Below are positions 1-12,511 of a stretch of DNA of 64,000 nucleotides, one piece after another. The notes under the pieces are model-generated. The model was not told the DNA's origin and ran no database searches. It saw only the letters and a list, made by a program, of their open reading frames with translations. The DNA is taken from NCBI GenBank assembly GCA_922989275.2, contig OV277870.1, positions 36,514,356-36,578,355 of the forward strand, in the 5' to 3' direction. Origin of the DNA: Gari tellinella. Taxonomy: Eukaryota; Mollusca; Bivalvia; Cardiida; Psammobiidae. The position numbers were made by a program, and so were the translations under genes. Within the stretch, counting starts at the first letter, position 1. Each line of letters opens with the position of its first letter.

Positions 1-99
1 ATAATGATATTTATTAACCTATTAACCCATACATATTCCTTTTTATGTCTTTAATTTATTCTTCCACAGAAGAAAATAATTTCACTTTATACAGTCATT

Positions 100-985
100 G
101 TTGTCTTTAACAATTGCTTCAAATGACATCTCCTCATATACCGCTGAAAAGATTTCAACCAAACTTTACACGAATGTTCCTTGGGTCAAGTTGTTTCAAA
201 ATTGTTCAAAGAATTAAAAACAATGTAGAACTCTGGTTGCCATGGCAACCAAGTGAAAAAATAAAGAAATCTTAAAAAATCTTCTTGTCTGAAACTACAA
301 GGGCCAGATCTTAGACATTTGTCACATAGCATCATCTACAGGTCCTCTATCAAGTTTGTACAAACTATGCCCCTGGGGTCAAAATTGGCCCCGCCCCGGG
401 GGTCACAGTTTTACATAGAGTTATATAGTTAAATTTTCAAACGTCTTCTCCTCTGAAACTAATATGGCCAGAGCTTTGATATCTGGCATGGTGACACTTT
501 TAGATGTCCTTTACCAATAAGGTTCAAATGGTTCTGGTCGATTGCATATCATCTACAGGTCCTCTATCAAGTTTGTACAAATTATGCCCCTGGGGGTCAA
601 AATTAGTCCCACCCGGGGGTCACAGTTTTCAAACGTCTTCTTTTCTGAAGCTAATATAGCCAGAGCTTTGATATTCGGCATGGTGTTACTTCTAGATGTC
701 CTTTATCTATTTTGTTCAAATGGTTCCAGTCTGTTGCATATGTAGATCACAGGAGCTAAAAAAAGATTTTTTCAATGGAAACTTAAAAAAAATCTTCATG
801 TCTAGAACCCTAGTACCCTGATCTTAGATATTTTGAACATAGCTTCATCTACAGGTCCTCTATTAAGATTGTTCAAATTATGCCCCTCGGGTAAAAAATG
901 ACCCCGTCCTGGACATAAATCATTATCTCCATTTTGATGTACAGCTATTCTCAGGTGAGCGACATATGCCCCATGGGGCTCTTGT
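100..985. repeat. Dispersed bivalve-type repeat, three related units
   Basis: Units starting near 325, 545 and 845 share the phrase ctacaggtcctctatcaag, then a GCCCCTGGGG-rich stretch and a segment about glimpsed signals 'cagagctttgatat'. Spacing is about 220 and 300 bases. No open frame is shared between the units, so this looks like non-coding repeat DNA. Similar 'gcccctggggtcaaaatt' repeats are familiar from mollusc genomes; that family link is from memory. Confidence 0.6.
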
Positions 986-999
986 TTAAAATTACTTCC

Positions 1000-1640
1000 T
1001 TAAATCCAAATTTGGAACAATATTGCAGACACTATTATGGTAGCAGACGACAATATGGCGGTGAAGGGGTAAAAACATCACGATAAATTTGATCATTAAG
1101 GGTTAATGTAGCCTGTGTGTCCTCTTTTACCGCTGAATTTTATTGTCCGTTTTAACTTTTCACCCTCTTAATATTATCTACTTTAATTGTAAGATCTGTA
1201 CAATTTTTTAAGCTTGTTTATATGTAAATTACTAAATACTCGTACATGCCGAAATGAATGTTTAACCGTTTGGATTGTGATCAGACATCGCGTTAATTTG
1301 TGTCTGACCTGGATCGAAGGTGCTTTCAGTGTCGCAGGAGTGTCATATGGCCGTGAAGGGGTTACATTTGAGTAGACCGCATACCGTGGCTATAGTCGCA
1401 AAGACTTAGGTTTCATATTCACCCTTATAATGCTGAATTGTCATCTGCGTAAAATATATCATCTGCGAAAATAAATAAAAATGGTGTCTTGTTTTTAAAA
1501 CTGACAAAAGATTGGAAATAAGAAGCAAATAGTTTGGATGCAGGTCAGACGCCGTGTTACGCGACGTCTGATCTGCACCCAAACTGTTTGCAAATGTTAG
1601 CAAAATCGCGCTAAGCGCGATCAGGGTTAAGTTAACCATA
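1000..1640. repeat. Decayed TTAA-type hairpin MITEs
   Basis: Two right ends of the 'gtgaaggggtaa' type lie near 1060 and 1360. A full hairpin of the GATCAGACGCCG class lies at 1525-1591 with a few mismatches. The last element ends at a TTAA near 1634. No coding signal is visible. Confidence 0.55.
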
Positions 1641-2362
1641 TATATGCTGAGTTTCTATATGCCCTATTTCACTCTTTGAAAACTGAGAAGTTTATTTTGA
1701 TTTCAACTTTCGATACCATATATAAATCGTAATAGCGATTTTGGCTTGATCATTAAAAGTAAACAGAGTAGACCCTGTTGAGTACAGCTGTCTTTTCTTG
1801 GTCCACTCCCTACTGATTGGTGATGTTGTCCCTTCTAACATGATTCGTATTGTATATATGTTAATGTTGTTTGTGGACCATGTTGAAAATTGGGGTTTTG
1901 ATACCCATTAAGTCGTTAATGTTATTATTGTTATTATTATTATTTATTATTATCATTATTATTATTATTATTGTTATTATTGTTATCATTATTTTATTAT
2001 TATTATTATCATTATTATTGTTATGATTATTATTATCATTTTTATTATTGTCTTCAATTGTTTAACAAAAATGACGTCATTTATACTTATTTCAAGCAAT
2101 GTCGTTATACACAGATTCGCCTGTTTCCATTGTTAACTACGTGTACAATAGATTTGGAAATACCGGTGGATATACATGTACATGAATACCAGTTCATTTC
2201 ATGCATTTTATTCTTGGTTTTGTATATAATAGGTTTATTTGTTCTTCTGCACGAAAGGGCGTGTTTGTGATATTACGTGTTATAGGCGGCACTTTTGCCA
2301 GGCAGCAATTCATTGTATTGTGTGCCAAAGGTTTATCATAATAGTTATTATAATTGTATATA
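1641..2362. repeat. No gene; ATT/ATC trinucleotide microsatellite inside
   Basis: From about 1919 to 2056 the sequence is an imperfect (TTA/TCA)n tract, and the long tyrosine-rich frame across it is a by-product of that repeat. The flanks show nothing recognisable. Confidence 0.75.
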
Positions 2363-2608
2363 CAGTGGAGAATCTGTTATTCTTTCCCGTTTAAACGCAA
2401 ACGTACGCAAACGCAAAACACTAAAACGTAGAAAAGAACAACTTTTGGACAATTCTGATAATTCTTGTTTATCTGGGTGGCAAACAGTTTGGAGCCTGAT
2501 CAGACGCCGGGTTACCCGGCGTCTGATCTGGCTCCAAACTGTTTGCACTGCAAATACTAGTTTAAGCGTAAACGCGTTTATTGGGAAAGAATAACACATT
2601 CTCCACTG
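2363..2608. mobile_element. MITE family X (CAGTGGAGAATC ends, TA target)
   Basis: This is a 246-bp element with long terminal inverted repeats beginning CAGTGGAGAATCTGTTATTC and ending in the near reverse complement. It is flanked by TA on both sides, as expected for Tc1/mariner-type transposition. The centre holds the shared hairpin (2480-2546), here with GCCGGG/CCCGGC at the apex and GGAGCC/GGCTCC in the stem. A second copy lies at 45646-45885. There is no transposase, so it is nonautonomous. Confidence 0.8.
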
Positions 2609-2610
2609 TA

Positions 2611-3179
2611 CAGTGCTCCCTCCTTACAACGGCCCCCAAAAATGACTCCCTCCATTGTCACTCAACGTATAATGATCGACCATTCTCGTCAACTAACGGC
2701 GTTGTCTTGAGTAACTGTGCTAGCAGAATGTTACTGTACAAAGGGGAAATAGGTTATTACTTATCAAACGAACAAGTTTGTAAACAAAGAGCTAATGTCT
2801 AATACAAACAGTTAAGTTTGTAATCACAACACTCCCTCTCTACAACGACACCCAATGGAAGACAAACAATGTGTGCGCTGTTCGGAGGGAGTCGTTATAG
2901 GGAGGGAATTTGCAAAACAGCTTGAATCCAGATCAGACGCCGCGTAACGCGGCGTCTGATCTGGATTCAAGCTGTTCGTCAATCGTCATTAAGTGGGGTT
3001 TTTTTTGTCAAAATGTCCAGTATGTAACTTTGAGAAAAAAGAGTAGACGACAATTTTAAGCAGGCGACATTACAGCCATGAAAATGTTGGACACAATTGT
3101 CTTGTTTAGGGAACTACGACAAGGGTCGTTGTTAGGATGGAGTCGTTGTTGGGAGGGCCGTGGTAGGGAGGGAACACTG
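2611..3179. mobile_element. MITE family Y (CAGTGCTCCC ends, TA target), long copy
   Basis: Ends read CAGTGCTCCCTCC and the near complement GGGAGGGAACACTG. It abuts family X with a single TA (2609-2610) between the two elements. The hairpin at 2916-2976 uses CTTGAATCC/GGATTCAAG in its outer stem. Other copies are at 13137-13491 and 44407-44735; this one is longer (569 bp) because of extra internal sequence. Confidence 0.75.
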
Positions 3180-3382
3180 CAAATCGCACGCGTAATACTT
3201 TCAAATCGAAAATGCTTGATGTTCAGATAAAAATGAATATAGTTACCTAAACATTTTTTTTGTAATTTTGCACATTTAAGTTCAATATTCGTTAAGATTC
3301 GCCTAAACGAGCGAAAATCCCGACTTTTACTAAAATTCAGCAGAGTGGACGATGTTCTTTCCCGCTGAACGCATGCATGTTT

Positions 3383-3625
3383 TACCCCATAAATACGCCT
3401 TTTTACGCATTTAATTTATTCCTCTTCTAAAGAAAACAGTTCAAATTTATACTGTGACAAATATGAATCATAAAAAATATGTTCTATATTCTAGCAGATA
3501 ATAGCTTAAAGCAGGCTGGAAGTAAAGCAGAATGTGCCTTAAGGCACATTCTGCTTTACTTTCAACCTGCTGTAAGTGGTCTCATTTCTTCAAAACTAGA
3601 AACAGGCTATGGGCTAATAGGATAA
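3383..3625. mobile_element. TTAA MITE, family T2 (CCCATTACCCCATA ends)
   Basis: The left end is a diverged form (ttttaccccataaatacgcc) and the right end reads 'ggctatgggctaatagg'. The centre is a near-perfect hairpin, GTAAAGCAGAATGTGCC paired with GGCACATTCTGCTTTAC. A degenerate remnant of the other hairpin class follows at about 3640-3695. Confidence 0.6.
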
Positions 3626-3764
3626 AGCTATATGTCCATTGCACTGAACAGCTTGGTGCTAGTCAGACGCCGAGTAACCCGGCATCTGTTAAAGATTCCT
3701 GCTACCTGCAAGATTAAAATTAATCGCCTGCTGTTTTAGAACACTGTACTTTTAATCTGTTCCT

Positions 3765-3970
3765 TTGACCCTTTCACTGCCATGACGTCACCAAATCTAA
3801 ACAATTCACATCTGCTTTAATTTCTCAAATTTTAACTTTCGAAATATTGAAATGAATGTCAAACAGTTTGGATCCCAATCAGACGCCGCGTGACGCGGAG
3901 TCTGATCTGGATCCAAATTGTTTGCAAATAACTATTGTACTCCATGGATGAAAGGCAATGAAGGGGTTAA
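3765..3970. mobile_element. TTAA MITE, family T1 (CCCTTTCACTGCC ends)
   Basis: The element runs from ttgaccctttcactgcc to ggcaatgaaggggttaa, so the ends are inverted repeats and the right target is TTAA; the left is mutated to TTGA. The hairpin is at 3860-3924. CCC ends plus a TTAA target resemble piggyBac-type nonautonomous elements; the superfamily is inferred from the target site only. Confidence 0.7.
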
Positions 3971-4286
3971 GTGGGAAAAAAAATTGTTTTCCCAATATGT
4001 ATAGAAATGTAAATGTATGACATTTGTACATAATGATTAATGAACTGTTGATATCGCACTATATATCCTTACTTAATTTGTGTCGAGTTTTTGGCCTAAG
4101 TGCATGTTTCACGTGTAAATAACCAATCACATGAATAAGAGTTTAACCCTTGTAACTCTGAAAGATTCAAATGGCATATTCTTCGTTTTGAAAAATGACT
4201 ATGTTGTGTTGAATTTTAGAGATTTTGGTGCAATATATCTGAAATATAAAGGTAAGCCAGAGTACACACCCTGATCAGTGGGTTCC
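3971..4286. other. No gene seen
   Basis: AT-rich sequence with no long frame, repeat or RNA signal that I can support. Confidence 0.6.
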
Positions 4287-4498
4287 TTAACCCATTACCC
4301 CATAGCCTGTTTCTTGTTTTGAAGACATATTACATCTTAAAGACGATTAAAAGTAAAGCAGAATGTGACACAATGCGCATACTGCTTTCTTATGATATCT
4401 TTTCATGGGTGTGTACATTGGAACTATTTTGTTCAGCGGAGGAATTGAAATTACAAGCATAAAATATTTTTATGGGGTAATTTGTTAAGGAGCTTCTA
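4287..4498. mobile_element. TTAA MITE, family T2
   Basis: TTAACCCATTACCCCATA at the left is matched by tatggggtaatttgttaa at the right. The internal hairpin (AAAGTAAAGCAGAATG arm) is only half preserved. Confidence 0.7.
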
Positions 4499-4551
4499 AT
4501 CAAGATCTACCTTTTTTTTTAAAAAAAACAACATAGATCTACATGTACTGG

Positions 4552-4626
4552 TTTAAAGCAAGAGCAAGGTAACAGTAAAACAGAAAGCTCCTTTAGGAGC
4601 TTCTGTCTTACTGTCACATTGCTTAA
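4552..4626. repeat. Hairpin of the AGTAAAACAGAAAGCTCC class
   Basis: The arms TAAAGCAA...AAGCTCC and GGAGCTT...TTGCTTA pair around a TTTA loop. The same class, with different arm sequence, occurs at about 24030-24100, 42493-42566 and 61320-61393. Confidence 0.6.
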
Positions 4627-4850
4627 CCCATTTGTGCCCAGCTGATTCTTTCATGTTTATATATTGGATTAGTCCATTTTTTACCAAAGGGATGCCTGGA
4701 CAAAATTTTCATTTTCATTATGTTTTAATTGAAATTCCTATCAGCAAATAGTGTAGACTCTGATCAGACGCCGCATAATGCGGCGTCTGATCAGAGTCTA
4801 CACTGTTTGCCTATGTCCCATATATGGGATCGTCGGCACAAATGTGTTAA
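4623..4850. mobile_element. TTAA MITE, family T3 (CCCATTTGTGCC ends)
   Basis: It is bounded by TTAACCCATTTGTGCC and GGCACAAATGTGTTAA. The hairpin at 4744-4810 has the apex GCCGCATAATGCGGC and an outer stem beginning GTGTAGACTC. Related copies are at 19449-20029, and a remnant lies near 61660. Confidence 0.75.
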
Positions 4851-5024
4851 ACTGTCACATCCCTTCTATACAATCAATTAGCCGTATTTTCAGTGGTCGT
4901 GATAGAGAGAGTTTACTGTTTTGGAATTGGCTCATTTGCATGGTAAACATTATCATTATATTGTATAAGATATAATATGTATGTATTGTTTAGATATGTG
5001 ATAACAGCCATATCTACATGTACA

Positions 5025-8000
5025 GTAACCCTTTCACTGCCATTATTAGCCCGGGGCATAAGTAGAAAAATACTTCATTTCATGATGCAAGCAAACCACT
5101 TTGCAGGTTTACTAACATGACCATTGTCAACCGAAAAAAGCCGTTAGCCACTTCAATTTCCCTGGCAGATTCAAGATGGCGGCCATTTTCAAAATGGCCG
5201 CCATTTCCATTTTGTACAAGTTATGTCGTAATGGTTATTTCCATGCCAGTCCGAAAAGTCACACAAAACTAACAAGTATGAGATGTAAAATGAAAATCAT
5301 CAATTGTGGATTACGAAATATTACTAATTATTCAAGATGGTCGCCAAAAATTCAAAATGGCGGCCATTTTCACTATTTTCAATTGTACTTTAACCACATG
5401 TGATTTTGAAGGATTTTTAAACAACTTTTCCTCGGACCATGTGTAAACTTTATGTTCTTATACTACTATTTAAAGTGATTAAAGTCTATACATTTGCTTA
5501 ATGCATTAATTCCAATACGATTTCTACGTCCATACTACCTTATAACACGAAGATACTAACGAAATTCCTTCACATGATTTCATTTTGAAACTTTGATTAT
5601 TTCTAAAATAGTCTTGCCGGACTTTTGGGAAATGGCTTTTTTAAGGAAAGTTGACATACCTCCTTTTTACACAATTAAGGTGTGCTGAATCTATTTCTGC
5701 TATCTGTCACATTCTCCAAAGAAGCTAACAGCCAAACAATGATGAACAAAAACAACAAAATGGCCGCCAAAACAATTATTTTCGTTATTATATACGATAT
5801 TTCGGGGATCAAACACACATATTACATCTGCTTCTTCTAAACCACAAGGCTGATTACAACGAAACTCAAGACGGACATTCGTTAGGCCAATCTCTTTTAA
5901 CGAATTGATTCAATAAATAACTCTGGTTGTCATGGCGACAACAGTAAAAACAAAATTGCACAATTTAAAAAAAATATCCACAAAGTCCGGAACTTAGATA
6001 TTTTATGTATAGTAATACCAAGCAGGCCTCAATCAAGTTTATTTATATCATATTCCTTCATCAAGATTATTGTGGTGTAAAATACGCTGAAAACCATATT
6101 GCAATATATTGCAATATGGAGAAACTGTATTGCAATATAAGTAAATTGGTCCAGCGCCGGGATTAACAACCTTACATAGACGTATCGTATATAGGATAAG
6201 CCCAAAGTTTTGTATTTGATGTAAAGTATAACGTAGTAGACCTATACCCAGTTAAAAGCATTATAGCCCGGGAGTAACAAATCTACCCGCCAATGGGTCA
6301 CTAGCTTTGCATAGATTTAAATAGGAAACTATATAAAATCTTATCAAAAACCTTTTAGCCCAGAACTTTGTTTTATATTGTAGAGTATCGCCTTGAAGAC
6401 ATCTATCAACTATGTTAAAATCATAGCGCTAGTTTTAGAGTTTAGTATCTATAGTTTTATGGGTTTACATAGACTTTTATTTGAATACTTAAATGATTAT
6501 TCATGTCAACACCCAAATAGCCCCCCTTACAACGATCCCCTCCTTACAGCAATGGTTACCACGTCTGCCCATACAGCACAATTTACACCTTTCTATAATA
6601 ATTCCATCCTAACATCACACAACATATTTGTCTCCGGCTGGGTATTGTTGTAGCAATTTAGCAGTGTAGAATTCTTTCAAGTTTGTTAAAGAAAGTAGCT
6701 GTCATGTCAACATATTACCAATGAAACAGTAGTTTTTAAAAAGTGTCCTAACCATAATGCGAAACATCCTATAAGTATATTTTGTCCAGAATGACGTAGT
6801 AGACCTCTTTCAGTTAGTTAAAATCAGAGCCGTAGTATTAGAATTGTCCCCGCCCAGCGGCTTTTGTGTCAAAATCCATAACATGATGAACGATATAGGG
6901 GGTTACGGTCCTCTTGTTTAAGCAGTTTGGTCACACAAACTATGCTCAAAGGAGAAGCATATATGTGAATAAAATGCATCATGCAGCTATCAACAGAAGT
7001 GTTTCATGAATTTCTGAAATGGAAACGTTGTAGCGATGAAACCTAAGTGTTGATTCAACCATGCTGATCCAGTTAAAAGCCAAGAATTGATAAATAAATA
7101 GAAGATTAAGGAGCAGGAATTATTAGTAACACTAAGACCACAACATCCTTAATGAGACAATTCTCAACCCTAGCAATAGACCAAGCTCACGAACAGGCGA
7201 ATGCAATCATCAAAAGCAATGGGGTGCACTTTGCATCACAGAGGACCTTCAGCTCTTAGACACTTAATTATGGCAGGCCCAAAGTCAGCCGATTATGTAC
7301 AGAGAACGATGAAGAATCTAGCGCGAGTCACCATGAACAAGCAAAGAGTGCATACGTCATTGCTTTAGAAAGTGACAAGGTTGACTTCGACCATCAAGAT
7401 GACATATGATTTTATCAAAGTTGATAGAGATCTTCTAGGCGAAATATCTACACTAAAAATTGAAGCTTTGGCTATAAGGTTTAGATAAGATATCTTTAAG
7501 TTTCCTTTTTAAATCTATGTAAAGCTAGTGACCTATTGGTGGGGTTATTTACTACCCCTGGACTACAATGCTTTTAACAAACTGTGTAGAGGTCTACTAT
7601 GCTTTGTTTTACATCAAATATTTGAGCTTTGGGCTTTATGAATTTTGTGAAGCATATTTTTCTATATGCGATAAGTCTATGTAAAGCTATTGACCCGAGG
7701 CAGGGCCTCTTTACTTACGAGGGTCATTCCAATTTTTTTTTACTTTTGCATACATGTATAATAATCATGTGTGATGCATCGTTGAAAAGCGCATTTTCTT
7801 GCGGATACATCGATGCATAATAACTTGACAACAACAGTTCTCTTCGTTGTGGAAAATAGGCATCAATGTTTGACAGTCATAGGCACTGGCCATATTTGCT
7901 ACAGAATTCAATCATATATTTCTATCATATAGCTTAGAAAAAGTCCCATAACGCTTTTAAATGTCGAACTAGCTTATTGGAACTTTACTTATGTTTTAGG

Positions 8001-9765
8001 CCACAACACTAATACATTGAATTGAATAGTATTAATAAATTTGAGATGTGTGTTTCACTTACTTTTATTGTAAGATTAAAGCTTGCATTAACAAGTATAA
8101 TACGAATATAACTTGAAAAATGCAAAATAAATCTTACATTTGTTTATTGTTATATTAACTTGTGTACGAATACATGTAAGTGATTTAATTTTCAATTTCA
8201 TCTTAAACAGGATACAGTTTTACAACAAACTTAAATATTTTATATTTCTCAACTAAGTTGGTCATCTATCACCTATAAAATGTATATGAATATAGTATTC
8301 ATCGACAAACTGTACTAAATTTGATAACTTTGTTTTGAAACGTTCGCATAACAACAAACCAACATTAATGTTGACACATTAAAGTATAACACTATAGTTG
8401 TCCCTTCAATGCATCACAATAGTAGTTTCAAATCCTATAACATGCATGGTTGTAGTGCCATTCGTGTTGTGTTATTTCGACCAAATTTAGACTGTGTAAA
8501 ATAAGAATATTGACTTGCATGATGAGTTGTCAAATCCGCACGAAATTGGCCTTTAAAATGATGTATTTAGACGAAAATCTTACATGTAGATTTCAAGAAA
8601 ATGCCAAAGTAACACACATTGTGAAGGACGCTAGTTTATTGCTATATGTTGCAATACAGTTTCTGCATCTTGCAATATAATGTAATATGGCCATCAGTGT
8701 ATTGTTACCCTATTACAATTTAGATGCAAGAATATGATATGAATAAACTTGATTGAGATCTGCTAGTAAATACAATATATCAAATATCAAACCTCTGTGT
8801 CTGGTGTTTTTACAAGAAAATATTTTAAAGATTTTCCCAGTTTTTCACATTGGTTGCCATGGCAATCAGAGCTCTTTATTGAATCAATCCTTTGAAAGAA
8901 ATTAGCCCAAAGAATGTTTCTGTAACGTATGGTTGTAATCAGCAATGTGGTTTAGGAGGAGTAAATACTATGTGTATTTGATTCCCGAAAGATCGGAAAT
9001 AATAACGAAAATAAGTATTTTGGTGGCCATTTTTTTTTTTTTACCATTTTTGGGCCTTCAGTCTCGTGGGAGAGAGTGAAAGACAATAGAAATGGATTTA
9101 GCACGCCTACATTATGGAAAAAAGGTGATCTGTCAACTGTTCCCAAAAATGCCTCTAGGAATGTCATTTCCCCAAAATCCGACAAGTCTATTTTAGATAA
9201 AAAAGCAATGTTACAAAATGAAAAATCATAGTGTTATTAAAATAATTTAACGGTAATATTGTATCGGAAATATCATGCATAAAACAATTGTTTATACTTT
9301 AATAGTTTTACATAGTAAAAGGACAGAACAATGAATACACAATCCGTGGAATTGTAATTTAATAATCCTTCAGAAATATATGTGCTCTTATAACAATGAA
9401 AAAAGAGTGAAAATGGTCGCCATTTTGAATTTTTGGCGGCCATCTTGAATAATTAGCAATATTCCGCGATCCACAATGGATGATTTATATTTTACATCTC
9501 ATAAGTGTTAGTTTTGCGTGCCTTTTTGTATTTACATTATACTGGCAATAATGGCATAACTTGTACAAACTTGAAATGGCAGCCATTTTGAAAATGGCCG
9601 CCATCTTGAATCTGCCAGGGAAATTGAAGTGGCTAACGGGGGTTTTAGGATAAGATATGTCTAAACACTAATTGTAGAAAGTCCCTTGCTTGCATCATTA
9701 TTTGAAGTATTTTGGCAAAATATCGACCTTATGCCCCGGGCTATATGGCGTAATAATCCGTTTAA
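5025..9765. mobile_element. Large foldback element (about 4.7 kb) with kilobase-scale inverted arms
   Basis: The left arm (about 5025-6400) matches the reverse complement of two right-arm pieces (about 8640-9765 and 7480-7700). Paired landmarks are 'agcccggggcataag' with 'atgccccgggct', the 'aagatggcggccattttc' runs on both sides, the 'gttgccatggcaa' type motif, and 'gcaatatattgcaatat'. The ends are near GTAACCC and TTAA. The right arm carries roughly 900 bp of extra sequence (about 7710-8630). No transposase is visible. Foldback elements are known in animals, but I do not recognise this family. Confidence 0.65.
7160..7425 (+). pseudogene. Relic of an uncharacterised 'IDQAHEQ' protein family
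   Basis: One frame reads QFSTLAIDQAHEQANAIIK, then a shift, then PKVSRLCTENDEE and HHEQAKSAY. From memory, proteins with an 'AIDQ.HEQ.N' block followed by a 'GPEVSRL' and an 'HHEQ' block are common, functionally unassigned proteins in cnidarian and mollusc genomes. Here the segment has a stop (tag) and at least one frameshift, and it lies in the spacer between the arms of the foldback element, so it looks like a captured, dead fragment. No function is proposed. Confidence 0.4.
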
Positions 9766-9960
9766 CACAGTCGCTACCATTTTATCGTCTGCTTATATTT
9801 TCGTCTGTTTTTCTCATAAATTTTGGATTTTTACACGATTTTTACTAAAGAAACATTGAAAATTGTTTAAATTGTTTCAAACAATTTGGATCCTGATCAG
9901 ACGCCGCGTTACGCGCCGTCTGATCAGGATCAAAATTGTTTGGCAAATCAAGGTCCTGTT
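9766..9960. mobile_element. TTAA MITE remnant, family T1
   Basis: It adjoins the right end of the foldback element and starts near the TTAA at 9762-9765. The hairpin is at 9878-9942 with one arm mismatch (CGCGCCG). The right end is not clear. Confidence 0.5.
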
Positions 9961-10079
9961 TTACTGTAAGTGACAAATTCTCCTAAAGTGTTGATTTAAA
10001 ATCATAATGTGTTTAGAAGTTGTAAGCAGGCCTGTTTATATATACATGTACATATACCTTATGTGGTATTACTTATTGT

Positions 10080-11270
10080 TGTGTTGTAGGAGACAAGCTT
10101 TTCCCATTGAATTGGTCAAATATCAAGATTAATGTCATGGTGACCTGAAAATGGTTCGAAACACTCCATCATCCCAAGCTGAATTCATGCACCAAATTTG
10201 GTATCTCTAGCTGGTATGGTATAGGAAATATTCTCTGGATAAGCCTTTTCTATAACAGAGGTCAAAGTTCATATGGTATAGGAAATATGCTCCGGATAAT
10301 CCTTTTCTATAATAGAGGTCAAAGTTCAATGTCAAGGTCAATGTCCCACTGACTTTAAAATGGTACAAACCATGCCACCATCCAAATTGTACCCTCACGC
10401 CAAATTTGGTATCCCTTGTTAATAGGAAGTATCCTATGGACAAGTGAGTTTTATAATTTAGGTCAAATGTCACTACCTAAATCACAGTGACTTGAGAATG
10501 GTGCGCGACATTCCGCTAGTAAACACTAGTATAACTAGCTATAATTGATATCAAGGTCATGATCAAAGTTAAAGTGACCTAACACTTGTATGTCACTCCC
10601 CGCCACTCCAATGGGGTATTTACATGTCATATTTGGTAGATCTAGCTTATTGATATAGCTTCAGAGTTGTGCTTCGGACAATTCTTATCTGTAATTGAGA
10701 CCATATGTCAAGTTCAAATTCAGTCACTTGCAAATATTCTGCGACACTCCGCCATCCCAAGATGTGCTCACACGTCAGGTTTAATGTCACAGTGAGCTGA
10801 AATGGTCTGCCACACTCCGCCATCCCAAGATGTGCTCACACGTCAGGTTTAATGTCACAGTGAGCTGAAATGGTCTGCGACACTCCGCCATCCCAAGATG
10901 TGCTCAAGTTTAATGTCACAGTGAGCTGAAATAGTCTGCGACACTCCGCCATCCCAAGATGTGCTCACACGTCAGGTTTAATGTCACAGTGAGCTGAAAT
11001 GGTCTGCGACGATCCGCCATCCCAAGATATGCTCACACGTCAGGTTTAAGGTCACAGTGAGCTGAAATGGTCTGCGACACTCTGCCATCCCAAGATGTGC
11101 TCACACGTCAAGATTAAGGTCACAGTTAACTGAAAATGGTCTGCGATACTCCGCCATCCCAAGATGTACGCTTCTATACAAATTAGGTATGCTTAGCTAG
11201 TGTGGTATAGGAAATATCTTCTGGACAAGTTTATCTATAATTGATATCAAAGTTCAAGGTCTTTGTGGAC
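10080..11270. repeat. Dispersed repeat containing a 68-bp tandem array
   Basis: From about 10737 to 11165 a 68-bp unit recurs about six times: gacactccgccatcccaaga, then a tgtgctcacacgtcagg part, then gtcacagtgagctgaaatgg. One unit is shortened by 7-8 bases. Flanking sequence to both sides carries looser versions ('aaggtcaaagt', 'caaatttggtat'). There is no gene. Confidence 0.75.
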
Positions 11271-11410
11271 ACATTGGTTAAAAATAAGGTGTGAGTGCAA
11301 TATTGTTTAGATCCTAATGAACTGATAGAACGCCGGGTAACTCGGTGCCTGAACTAAATCTTAAAATTTTGCAAATGTCAATGCACTCTGGCCAAGTCAA
11401 TGAAGTGGTT

Positions 11411-11605
11411 CTGAAACCATTCACTGCCATGACGTCATCAATTTCAAACAAATTGTCGTCTGCTTTTATTTCTTAAATTTGATTTTTATGTATTTTGACT
11501 TATTAAATATTGAAATGAGTGTCAAAAAGTGTTGATCCTGATCATACACCGCGTAACGAATACAACCAATCAATGCACACGTGCCAATGCAGAGAAGGGA
11601 TAAAT
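11411..11605. mobile_element. TTAA MITE remnant, family T1
   Basis: The left end is 'ccattcactgccatgacgtc' and the right end 'gccaatgcagagaagggat'. The target sites are mutated and the hairpin is badly eroded near 11530-11560. Confidence 0.5.
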
Positions 11606-11696
11606 GCAGTTGATAATCAAAGAGTCAAGTATCAAAAGCATAAATGTACATGTATCGGTTCTTGGAAACATGATTATTCTTTGTAAGGAAGGATGG

Positions 11697-11947
11697 TTAA
11701 CCCTTTCCCCAATAGAAGCGCCTTTTAGCGGATATGATTTATTCATCCACCGAGGAAAATAGCTCCAATTTAATCAGTAATGAATATGTATTATAGGGAA
11801 TATTTTCTATATTATAGCACATGATAGCTTAAAGCAGGCTGAAAGTAAAGCAGAATGCGCCCTAAGGCGCATTCTGCTTTACTTTCAACCTGCTTTAAGT
11901 AGTCACCTATCTTAAGTACTAGAAATAGGCTATCAGGTAAAGGGTTA
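11697..11947. mobile_element. TTAA MITE, family T2
   Basis: It is bounded by TTAACCCTTTCCCCAATA and ggctatcaggtaaagggttaa. The central hairpin is perfect: AAGCAGAATGCGCCC paired with its complement around TAAG. Compare 3383-3625, where the same stem has GTGCC/GGCAC instead of GCGCC/GGCGC. Confidence 0.8.
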
Positions 11948-11996
11948 ATGTCCTGTCATACTTACAACCCTTCATCACAAAATTAGATCGTCTGCA

Positions 11997-12400
11997 TTAA
12001 CCTTTTCATCACCAGATTGTCGTCTGCTCATATATTTTCGGCTGTACTATTGTTTCAAAAGCAGATATATTTGACAATATGACTGTATGCTTGTCGAAAT
12101 GATTGTCAAACAGTTTGGCACGGCGTCTGATCAGAATCAAAACTGTTTTATACATTCGACTTTAGTCGTCTATTTGAAAGGGTTAACCCATTCATCGCCT
12201 TACCCCGAGCACAATAGTTAATTGCAAATAGTTTGAATCCTGATCAGACGCCGCGTAAAGCAGCGGCGTCTGATCAGGATCCTAACTGTTTGGAACTCTT
12301 TGCAATATTTCTTAAATCAGAAAAACCTAACATTTCAATTTGATCAATAAAAGCAGACAATAATTGTTTAAATATAACGACGTCATGGCAGTGAAGGGAT
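11997..12400. mobile_element. Two abutting T1 MITEs sharing one TTAA
   Basis: The first runs from TTAA 11997-12000 to TTAA 12183-12186; the left arm of its hairpin is lost, leaving 'ggcacggcgtctgatcag'. The second starts at that same TTAA and ends near 12400 ('gtcatggcagtgaaggg'), with a full hairpin at 12223-12292 whose loop has gained a few bases. Confidence 0.65.
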
Positions 12401-12511
12401 TGATACTGATCCTGTTTCTTCTAACAGCCGCTGACTGTTTGTCTCTTCCTGGTGTGCACATGCACAGTGTATAATGATTTGAAATAAAACTTGAATGTTA
12501 CTAAACATCTA

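Noticed and set aside
2295..2599. Frames of about 80-100 codons on both strands, also at 45509-45903
   Set aside because: They read through the family X MITE and its palindrome, so both strands give similar arginine-rich peptides.
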